From Glandiceps talaboti (Eukaryota > Hemichordata > Enteropneusta > Spengelidae): a DNA stretch of 64,000 nt. Each line of letters opens with the position of its first letter. The first letter of the stretch is position 1. The translations under genes and the position numbers were made by a program. The stretch lies in assembly GCF_964340395.1 (NCBI RefSeq), contig NC_135555.1, positions 12,653,746 through 12,717,745 of the forward strand. Direction: 5' to 3'. The notes under the pieces are model-generated. The model saw nothing but the letters and a program-made list of their open reading frames with translations, ran no database searches and was not told the DNA's origin. Shown piece by piece: positions 20,148-32,100 of this stretch.

Positions 20148-23100
20148 ACACATAAATGCACACATGGTTGTTGCACACACACGCACGCACTCACATGCAT
20201 GCATGCAACACCACACACGTACGCGCACACACACACACACAAATGTACACGATACATGCATTTCTAGTCTCTCTCTAAAGGAATACATGGTAGATCATCG
20301 ATAAGATTCAAGTTACCCCAGTAACCAACCCCCCAACCTGCTGCAGAATAAACCTACCTAGGCTACTCAAAACAAGCGACCTATCGGTCAGAATAGCTCC
20401 GCTGTTTTTTTTTTAATTTTATTTTTTATTTTGGTGACATGTAGAAGTGGTTCAGGTCTTCACTATGCAGTTTTGTTTTAGTGATGCAATAAAGTGGTTA
20501 GTGGTTTCATATGATGTCTCACTATAAAACACATTTTACACAGAAGTTGGTAATGTATTGTACTTTTATACCATAGTCACCATTTTATAACAAAAATCTA
20601 CTGTTATGAAAAATTGCACAAAATCTCAGAAAAAAATGACTGGGAAATGCACACAAGAAAAAGAAAAAAAGAGGATTTTGAGGTTGGCTATAAATAATTC
20701 CAGTGTCTTACAGCTGTAACCCTGGAAAATTTTAATGATGAATGAAATAAACTAGGGATCTAAAATAATTTTGAGGCAATTTGAATTTCAATTTTCTAAC
20801 AAATTTACAAAGTCAACAACATTCAACTTGTACTAGTTGTGGTAGATATATATAGGGAAGAAATGTATTAATCGCCATCTTAGTTTCCGTACGGCGACAA
20901 TCTCAAGTTAAGTACCCGGAAGAGAGTCATTCTCAGCCATACGTTACAGTGGTAACACTCGTTCATGTTCGGTTACCTTTCACAAAGAAAACACAACGAA
21001 ATGGTTGAAATGATCTTTTTTTTTATTTCTTTTCATCACAACAACAAAATCTGCGTGATTGATCAAAAGTGTTGTAAACTAAACCAGAAAGAATTATCGG
21101 ACTGGCTAAACTTCCCGATGAACTGGAGTAAGGTCCTACTACTTCCAAGTAAGCCTCGATAGTACTATAGTACGTGAGAAAATCGTCTCAAACTAGCGAT
21201 ACAACTTTCAAAATATAACTTGACATGTCTTCATTTGTTAGAGTTATACAATTCAAGACGGGTTTTCACTCGAAAACAACAATTCTGTGAATAATGACAC
21301 TCTGAACGCAGCGATTTCTCGGACGATGTTACCACTGTAACGTATGGCTGACAACGACTTGCTTCCGGGTTAGTCCCTCGTGCATACGGGTGGATTGTCG
21401 GCGATTAACACATACATCGTCTGATATTTTAATTCACAGTGTTTCTTGTGACCGGCGCCTGTCAGCAGACTCTGCCATTTTTTTCATCATTCCATTGTAT
21501 TTAAACCTTGTACTTGACATTTCGCAATATTTATAATTCTCAACAAAATACCTCAACATGCCTCACTTCGCTCGTACTCAAAGCAGCCCCGCGCGGTATG
21601 ATCACTGACACTGATGACATGATGAGAGAGAACCTTTTCGGATTTACATGTAAAACGGGGAAAGATACGCAAAACATAATGCAAAGTCTAAAGCCAAATT
21701 AAAGTTGTAATTATTTTAATTATTTTTACTTGCCAAATATTTGCATTTTGGAAAGGCAAGACACGTTCATGTCGTTTAACTTTACATGTGAACTGTCGGC
21801 CATAACTTCAACCGCATGTCTGGCATGCCCTTCCTTACGCAAGTTGTCTGAATTCTGGTTCACTGTCATTCCAAATTGCACGACAATATAGAATTAACCA
21901 CAAGTTACATGTTATCTGAAAACATCACACTTTTATAGTGGGTCTGAAGTGTGATTTTAGTGAGTACCAAGAACGTCCTGTGTTGATACTCAAGATGCTT
22001 GCTGTGGAAAATCGCTCGGTCAAATGAGGTCACCTTCAGCTTCTGGTCGAATCAGGATAGAGTATGCAAATGAGGATGTTGCGGACTGATTTGAAGTTTA
22101 CAACCCTGTTTCGAACAAACGCTTGTCATTTGGGCGCCCAATGCGTAGAATTATGACTATAGCACATATTACATCGTTTGTTTGACGTCAATAGTGTCTT
22201 TTGAAAAGTGGCAGTTTACTTAAAGTCTCGTCGACTGATTTCCAATATGGCGTCGGTCATTATGCTCATTAACATATTCATTTTTTTTTCAAATTACAAA
22301 AAAAAAATCATAAAAAATAAAAATGAGGATGTGCTGACTTGAAATTAACAAATCTGAGTAAGCTACCCCCTGCGCATCAACACGCCAGATATCAAAGCAA
22401 TCTAATAAGAGGTTTTCAAGGAGTTGATGAAAATGACATTTTATGAAAAAAAATCATAAAAAATTGAAAATGGCACAGATCAACTTGGCATGAACAAATC
22501 TGAATAGCCTCCCCCCAGGGAACATGCACACCAAATATCGAAGAATTCCGACTGTCACTTCCGGAGTAGATAGTAAAAATATAAAAGTTTGACGGACACC
22601 TATGATTCACTCTACTCTCTGTACCTCAATACCCACCTATACCTAAAGCTACGCTTTCAGCTTTCGCTGACAGCGGAGCTAAAAAAGTGCTGTACTAGCA
22701 ACAACAATACACTATTCTAAACTGACACTTTTTCTGATTCAACCTCATATCAAGCAGGGCCTTGTACCCCACTTGTAAAATATATCTTTGACATCAGACT
22801 TACCTGACCAATTACATTAGAGCTTTGCCACTATAAGTTAACAGTTTTGTCTTCATCATATATGATGGCTTAGCACAAAATATTATCCTACCTGACCTAC
22901 ATTCAGTCAAAGTAATTAATCAGTCTGTTAATAAGATATAAGGAATAAAATATTCCAAAAAATTCATACCCCTTGATTAAACGTAAAAATGTTTGGATGA
23001 CTTCTTTGTTGAATGTAATGGGGGGGTGGGGAGGGTGTCACTTATTATTCACTATGTCACGTGCAGTTACTGCACACCCACCTAAAAGTGACACTGCTAA

Positions 23101-26100
23101 AATCTGATGAAAATCTAGTCTGTAGGGTACACTGTGACAGGGTGCTCTCACACATCAGTCAACCACTGGGTGAGAGGAGGATGGTGAGGGCAGAAAGACA
23201 TGACATATCTTACAGTCTAATGAAAATAATGACATGTATTAATTTTATTTATTCATTATAACATTCCAGGTTTTCCACTTTCTGGGTTTGGAATATTCCA
23301 CTCGGAGAGAAGCACAGTATTTCAATTGGTCGCAAAATATAACTACTCAATTTGTGTTGATTTTACCAATATTTCAAATATGGACATATAGATGATTTGA
23401 ATTTTGATAAAGTTGTTAATCAATTACATTCAAAATTTATTTATACAGTTAAGTCGGAATGAGAGGTGTAAAACGGAACACAAAATACATGATAATTATT
23501 TAGAACAAGCCTTTGTCATTTCCCCCATTTTGCCATAAAGGTTAAGGTTGCATGCACATATAACATATAGTGTTGTTATATGTGCCAGGTTTGGCTCAAA
23601 TTGAATCATGGGTGTCTGAGATATGGCTGTCTATAGAATAATAGATAGATGGAAAGACTGACAGGGATGGGTCATTCCCTTATTCCAATTTGGGCATTGC
23701 ACATTTGGGGCTAATACCAGTCAAACAGCAACGCTTTTTTTTATCTTGCTTTGTTGACAGTGAAGTTATTTAAGTCCAGACACATTGTATGTATGGTGTT
23801 TTATACAATCTTGTATGTATTTGCTGTCTGTATTTCAGGATATTTCATGACAACATCTACATTTTTGTAATCAGACTCCAGTAGCGATGGAAACAAGTAC
23901 CACGGCATCATCATCACCAGCGAAAGTCTTCCTGTGGTCTGCTCCTAGAAGTTTGAGTACTGCTTTTGAAAGATGTGTGTTAAATTTGCCTGATGTAAAG
24001 GCTTTCGTTGAGCCTTACGTCAGGGCTGCACACTTTGGACCCATGGAGGAGAGATTTAGAGGATATACTACTTTTCCAGCTAATCCAGAAGTTTCGTACC
24101 AGCAAACGAAAACAAACCTAGAAGATGCATTCCCCGGTAAAAAGATAGTATTCGTCAAAGATATACCTCTATATGTAATTGATCATGTAGATAAACTCCC
24201 CGTGGGATTTCGTCATTCATTTCTCATACGCCATCCAGCAAAGATTATATTGTCTTATGACAAGGGTTGTCAAAAAATCAAGAAGATGGGATATCCTTAC
24301 TATGACGAATTCCGTGCAGACTTGATGGGAATAAAAGAGTTGTCCTATCTGTATAACTACCTTGTGAAGGAGAAAATAGAATGCGACCCTGTTATCGTGG
24401 ATGCTGACGATTTACAGCGTAATCCAGCTATGGTGATGAAGAAATACTGCAAATCTGTTGGTATTCCCTACAACGAATCCATGCTTACTTGGAAACAAGA
24501 TATTCCAGAGAAGATTAAGGAAGAGATGGCATGGATATTTCCATTGGAAGTGTGGCATGGTAGAGTTTTATCTAGTAATGGTCTTCACCCATCTTGTCCT
24601 TCTGATGGAGATGATATTGACGTCACAGTCTATCCTGAAGACATACAACTTGCAATTCGCGAATGTATGCCATTTTATCAGCAATTATATGAGCATCGTT
24701 TGCGGTAATCGGTTGTTTATGGTTGAGATGAGCACTACAATTTTGTGCATATATCATTTTTAAAATAAAAATTCAAAGAATATGAAATTTATACTTTCCA
24801 AGAGACTACTATACAATGGACATTTTTTTTGTTTTAAATCTGGTCCGAGTGTCAGCTAGAGTGTAATGTGAGATATTGAAGATTGCTTGGGGTGGCAGAA
24901 GTCAGTGAAGCTGGGTAACCGAGACTAGACTGAATACAGACCCTATATCTTCTTCCATTTGTACCAAACCCCTTATCTAAATGAATAAACTTATAATTGC
25001 TATGTTTATCATTTACTCTGACATTGTAACTTGCAAATTAACATAACCAACACCACAAAAACATTCAATGGTCTGCTGATGAGGAATAATTTCTTGCCTA
25101 GATCACTTTCTCATGTTTATGCTTGGAATTGGCCATATCTGTTCACAATTTTTTGTTTTTGTTTGCGTTTACTTCCCCACCTCTTTTTTTTTTGGCATAT
25201 ATTTGTTTTTTGGTATTTTTTTCTTTTCCCTACAAGGTGCAATTTAATAAAGTAATTATTTGAAAAGCTGGTGTTGTGGGTTTTTTTCTAAACCAATTTT
25301 AACTTCTTTTGCTGGTTTTAATAAACCAGCTTGACTATTACTACCTTATTAATTATTTACAAGTTAGTTCTACTGAGCGCCCTCAACCTGTGACCATTCA
25401 AAACTGTGACCCTTCCTCATCCCACTCACCATGAGAAGAAGCTCTTCTCTCATATTGCCAATGGGAAATATTATCTGCACCTTCATAATCAAATCTTAAA
25501 GAATCTGTTCCCAACTTGCAAACTGCAGCATGTAGCGATAATAATAGGAATATTACAATAATGGACTTACCCTTTGTACACCGACTCCATTGCTTGTGGA
25601 TTGACTCGGAGTCTTGAGTGAAAGGAAAATATATTTTTTGTTAAACTTCTTGGAAGGGTTGTTTTTATTGCTGGCACTTTCCTTCGGAGAGAGACTTTGC
25701 TTGCTTGTTGACTAGAAATCAAGAAAAAAATTGATACCAATGATGAATATTTTCTGATATAGCCAATAGCATGCAAAATATTGTACTCAAACAAAGTGCT
25801 AATGCAATAGGGAACTTGCAATCCAGACTGAGCATGCTCAGACACAAAGGACTATGGGATTATCTGAGGTTATTGTATTACCTAATCTGGAGCTACCAAT
25901 AAAATAAACCTCCCACAATGGTCAGGGTGACTATGAATTGATCATTTGTGGTTACAAACAATATAACAATATTGTTAGTAATACTTATTGGTTAGTACTA
26001 AGTATTTATAATCACATTTCCCATGATGCAACATTCAACATGGCGGGTTTGCAGGTTCCCTATTACTACCTCTAGCACAGACCTATGATAGCACAAGAGC

Positions 26101-29100
26101 CTTTGCTGAACCTTAGTTCAGTTGTGCTAAAAAAAACCCAACATTATATATTGGGTAAACATTGTATTATAGCATAATGTATGTCAATGCATATTTTAGA
26201 TTGGGTCAAAAAACGAAAAGAATTGTTACTGGTCAGGACATTTTGTCTAAAGTGGTGCAACGACGTGGTTTTTCTTTTAAAAATTCTCAACAAACCTGTC
26301 ACTCAGTCTACTATTTAAGGAAGTTACTGTTCCTTTTATTTAGTACTTTAAAGCAAGCGTGTGTGCTTGTTGATAATTGACTCTGCAGTTGTGTTCACTA
26401 AAGTAGGGAGGGATATTTTTTGTGTTTCACCACGGATCTGCAGACTGTATGGTCTGGACAAACACAAAGAAAAGTCCGATGTGACGCACTGACCAGAAAC
26501 ATTTCTTTTTTTTTTTTTGGCCTTAGGCTTCCTTTTTATTTTAACAATTTTAATTCAGAAGCAAAAAAACGATGCAAACACAACAGATCAAGCAAGAAAC
26601 AAGACTGCAACAAAAAGACAAAGAAGTAGGAAAAGGGTGACACTACTCAATATTGAATTAAATTACCTACAGGAAAATTAGATAAAAATGTCTTCTAAAG
26701 ATTAGGTTTCCATTACCTTTTTTGTCTCACTTCAACTTCCACTTCCTCTTCTTCCTAGAAAAGAATAAAGTTCATATCTATCAGTAAATTGGTAAAAAAA
26801 AATTCAAGAAAGTCATGAAACCTTTTTCTTGAAAAAAATCTATTTTTAGTGTTAACTTTGTACACCATACAAACTTATGATCTGTTGGTCAACAACGCCA
26901 TCAAATTACATACACTTTGTATACCATACATATTTGCTATCTGCAGTTCAACAAAGTTGTAGAATTACACACAAAGTTTTGGTACTTAACATACTTTTTA
27001 CCACCTAGGTGCTTCGTAAAAAAAATGATCATTCTATTTCTTTGTCAAACGTGACTTCCACTCCACATGCTTTTACAGGGTTCGTACACTCAAAGCAAAA
27101 CAAAATTCCAGGACTTTCCAGGGGTTTTTCGTCAGTTTTCCAGGGGTATTCATATTGATTTTGGCCATTTTCCAGGGGTGTTGACACTAAAGTATATTTT
27201 TTGAATGACATCTAATTGTCTGATGTGGACAAGAAAAATCAGCAACAGTTCCCATATGTCACAAAAATTTTTAAAGGCAATCGACACTATGCAAGATATT
27301 GGTTTCAAAACCACGTTTACACGCTAAGATTAACGGAGAAACCTCTGTCCCTAAGTAGCCGTTTCGTCAAGCTAGTGCATTGATCGTGTAAGATTGAGTC
27401 GCAGCATTCGTCAGTCTAATTCAGACATATCCACAAAAATAAATCAAAAACTAAAGTTTGTCCTCATTATTGTTTGGTTTGATGTAACTAGATTTATAAG
27501 CCGCCTAAAATAATTTTTTTCTTCAAAATTTTGAATAAAAACGTCATTTACGTAACGAAATTTCGAGCTATGAATAACTGAATACATTCATCGCTTGCGT
27601 CTCGATGTTTATGTACCGATGCCACGAGTTGCGGAACATCGCGATTTCAACTCAACTTGACCATTGACGAATGTTACTGTACCGGCGACAACATAAAACA
27701 GTAGTTTATTCTTTTAGAACATGTAACACAAATACCATTTATCGACAAAATAAAAGTCACAACCGTACTTCCACAACCCGGAAATTCAACTGCACTTCCC
27801 TAGGCCCTAACCCTAGCTTGTAGTATCAGTCGGTGGGCGGTCATTTCGTCCCAAAACCATCTCGTCCCAAACTAACTCGTCCCAATAAAGTTGTTCCCGG
27901 GCTAACTCGTCCCACAACCAACTCGTCCCACCGCCATCTCGTCCCATTCAAAGAATATTCCTGTGTGGTTCATAATTAACTGTAAATAAGCATAATGCAT
28001 GTAGCGTCATATCCCTGTTTGCCGACGGTTTACGGGTCTACGCTACGCTGACTTGAGGATCAAAGGGACGACTAACTCCGTATGCGAAGAGGACTAATGG
28101 CGTCATAGATCATACGTCAAAATTTCTGTCATCGTATTTTTTCATATCAAAGTTCGGAAACATAACTATAAAGTAAGTGTTTGTAATTGCAAAACTTTCG
28201 ACAGATGAAAAGTCACGTTGCCTTCTCGACAGAATCTGCCAAAGTTGCGTCAGTTCACGTTTGTGTTCTGAACGCGTAGCTAAACACAATATTATTAGTG
28301 GTGGGACGAGATGACGGTGGGACGAGTTCGTTTTGGGACGAGTTAGTCGTGGGACGAAATGGCGATGGGACGAGTTCGTTTGGGACGAGTTCGTTTTGGG
28401 ACGAGTTGTCTGGCAACCGTATCAGTCGACTCGTGCGCCGAACTTGTAACAATTTCTAATCGAGGTTGATGATGCTTTGATACTCGCTACAGTGTTACGA
28501 TAATCTTGTTAACAGACCTACTGTACATGTTACCCCGGCCGGGACTGTTACAATATCATGTCCCTGAAATGACGACTGGGAGATGTACGGAGTAGCAATA
28601 TATGCTAGATCGAAAGAAACACTGCGGCGCCCATTCAACTAATACGCACGGTCTGTGGGGCAAAGTGTCTCGTGGAACGATCGCTTGACTGTCTGGGTTC
28701 AATCGGCGTGAATTTTGATTCATCACCCAGCGTGGCGAAAGACTTTGAAAATATTTTCGCGATTTCACATTTACGAGATTCAGAATCATATGAATGGGTG
28801 GCTCGAGCACGGACATGACGATCGTCAATATTAATCGATCGATTGACCATGATCATTTTCCAGGGTTTTCCAGGGGTAGGGCGCATTTTTCCAGGGTTTT
28901 CCAGGGTTTTCCAGGGAGGGTTTGAAATTCCAGGGTTTTCCAGGACCGTGCGAACCCTGTTTTATAGTCTATATATGCTTTACTATATGCTTTACTATAG
29001 GTGAGGCCTCCTTGCTCTATTTTGACACTCTAGCACTAGGTGAAATGCTATTGTAGGTACATGTAACAAGTCTTACCTCCTCATCACTGTCTTCCTCAAT

Positions 29101-32100
29101 CAACTCTTCCATCACCGCCTCCTCCTCCTCCTCCTCTTCCTCCTCCTCATCATCATCATTTTCATCAACACCTTTCTCTATGTTGTTGTCATTGATATAT
29201 TCAGCTTTCTCAGCATCATCAACAGATGGAATGGGTTCACCATGAATTTCAGTGTCTGCTGGCATATCTGCATCTCCACTATGACTGTCAGTGTCTGCTG
29301 GCATATCTGCATCATCTCCACTATGAATGTCAGTGTCTGCTGGCATATCTGCGTCATCTCCACTATGACTGTCAGTGTCTGCTGGCATATCTGCATCATC
29401 TCCACTATGACTGTCAGTGTCTGCTGGCATATCTGCAACGTCATCGTCATGAATGTCAATGTCTGCTTTTGAAAGAGTGGAATCATGATGACCGTCAGTG
29501 TCTACTTGTGAAGGAATATTGTCATCATGAATGTCAGTGTCTTCTGGAGTCTCAGCCACTTCACCCTGAACATCGGTGTCTGCTGATGTCTCAGCCACTT
29601 CACCCTGAACATCGGTGTCTGCTGATGTCTCAGCCACTTCACCCTGAACATCGGTGTCTGCTGATGTCTCAGCCACTTCACCCTGAACATCGGTGTCTGC
29701 TGATGTCTCAGCCACTTCACCCTGAACATCGGTGTCTTCTGATGTCTCATCCACTTCACCCTGAACATCGGTGTCTTCTGATGTCTCAGCCACTTCACCC
29801 TGAACATCGGTGTCTGCTGATGTCTCATCCACTTCACCCTGAACATCGGTGTCTGCTGATGTCTCAGCCACTTCACCCTGAACATCGGTGTCTGCTGATG
29901 TCTCAGCCACTTCACCCTGAACATCGGTGTCTTCTGATGTCTCAGCCACTTCACCCTGAACATCGGTGTCTTCTTGTGTCTCAGGGACTACCCCATCGTT
30001 ATCACTGTCTGCTGGTGTTGGAGCAACTTCATCACTATCTGATACATCATGTGTGATAGTCTCTTTCACTATACGACCAAATGTACCTACAGACATTCTG
30101 TCCTTTCTTCTACGTGTAAACTTTGGAAGGTGATCTGGCCCTGCAGAATCATCCAGTTCATAATACCCAGGAGGTGAATGCCTGCATGAATAATTCACAG
30201 TTCTAAGAGATTAATGTTTAAAATATTTACCTAGATAAGTAACATTAGTTTTAAAATGTGTCTCCACATTTACAGTACTACAACACTGACAGACATTGTG
30301 GAAGTTGTACTAAAATTTAGAGATGATATACAGTAATTATACATTTATTGCCTGGTAATGCAGGCACTAGTAGACATCCATTACCACAAAGGTTGTTATG
30401 CAGAATTAACTGAGGCAGAAAGCTGAGGGAAATTAGTTGCTACATAACAGCATGAGAGGTAACAAGACATCTACTAGTGCCCAAATAAGGCAAGGTAATA
30501 AGTGATTTATAACACATCACATTCTCTGGAAAGTATTCTTTCTAGAGTCAAAGTAAATCATGGGTAGATAGAATTCCTGTGCTATAATAGTGCTCTAGAG
30601 AAAATAGAAAAGGAATATCACCCGCTGTATGCAAATTGAGGTCACTATGTATGGGTCAATAGTCTATACCATGTGATACAATCTAAGCCAATCAATAATG
30701 GTTATGTGAAAATAATGTATTTTAACAGCATTTAATGCCCTGGCAACCTAATCAAGGAAAGGCAGACCACCCATTGTCTGTTTGCTCCTTTGCACTTATT
30801 CATGTTTCGCAATATTGCATTTATGAAGTTATAATTACATTACCCTCCAATGTTTTCATCATTCAGCCTAAACATACTTATGACATATCATTAAGTATTT
30901 TGTCACTACTGGTCTTGGATGGAACGACAAGGCCTGTTAGGTCACTCATACTTTCCTTGGCTGAGTGAAGACATTTTTGGGGGGAACAATAACTTTAATA
31001 TTCAGTTGATATTCACCTGATTGCATTCTGTGTTCTAGTTTTCACACCACTGGCTGCTGTCACATCAACTTGTGTGTCGTCATCATCCTCGTCATCTATC
31101 ATCTTTTCTTGGACAACTTTCCCAAATGTTCCCACAGACATTCTCTGTTCTTTTCGTCGCTTGAACTTAGGGGGTTCTCTTGTGTCAAAAGAGTCATTAT
31201 CTTGATCAGAATTGACAGTTTCTCTGCATGAAATAATATGAAAACATTGAACGGCTGTTTTGCATGACACTGCTAGACTTGTTACAATAGCAAACATATT
31301 GATGGCGAGATTTAAATGTTTTATGAATTTCTACAACCCCTAACATTGAAGTAAAGCACTTTTGTATGCATCACTCATTTATGGGTGTTTGTATCAAATG
31401 TAAAAGTATATGCTTTCAATAGGGAACTTGCAAACCTGCCATGTTGAATGTTGCATTATGGGAAATGTGACGATAAATACTAATTGATTAGTATTGTAAA
31501 CAATGTTGATACATTGTTTGTAACCACAAATAATCAATTCATAGTTACCCTGACCATTGTGGGAGGTTTATTTTATCAGTAGCTCCAGATTAGGTACATG
31601 TATTACGATAACCACAGATAATCCCATAGTCCTTTGCGTCTGAGCATGCTCAGTCTGGATTGCAAGTTCCCTATTGCTTTCATATCATAAACCTGGTTTG
31701 TGGCCTTACCAACATACCAGTAGTCATGTTATAAACAGTATTTTCTGGTAATGAACAGCCAACTGATTACAGTGAAGGATGTCATGTGACTATATTTAGC
31801 TCTCAATCTAGATCTAGACAATGTTTTACATTTTAGCAATTGACTGTTTACTTCCTTTGCACTGCTAAGATTGTTTACAGATTTTATTACACTGGGAGAC
31901 ACCCCATACTGGGCTATAATTGAAATAGTATACCTTTACCATTGATATGGATGCATTTAAATATTATGGAAAATCAAGTAAATGTTTTACTTGAGTGTTA
32001 TGAGTAACAGAGTTGTATTTTATTCATGAAGTGTCAACAAATCTTGCTGACTCCTGTTATCTGCCATGTTGCCATGAAAATGACACTCGGTAAGGTATGG

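Larger units (their letters stand above)
17852..25570 (-). other. 7.7-kb CENP-T intron inside the histone fold
   Basis: Splits the histone fold between MESVYKG and SERFLRR. It contains a nested plus-strand gene at 23887-24708, an (AC)n tract at 20066-20146, a candidate 2.3-kb inverted-repeat element at 20394-22681, a small MITE at 23116-23220, and a diverged repeat with CCAACCAAATATCAAACAAA and CAAATTTCTGACCAATCTGC around 17990-18360. Apart from the nested gene I see no other coding exon. Confidence 0.7.

Noticed and set aside
20025-20288. Cys-Val repeat frames
   Set aside because: Translations of the (AC)n microsatellite. The same holds for 34253-34495.
24458-24763. Second plus-strand frame overlapping the sulfotransferase-like gene
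   Set aside because: A shifted-frame shadow of its 3' half; no motif.
29226-30056. Plus-strand open frame of 276 residues over the CENP-T repeat exon
   Set aside because: It is the antisense shadow of the 39-bp and 42-bp coding repeats, whose period keeps all frames open. The minus strand has splice sites and CENP-T motifs.
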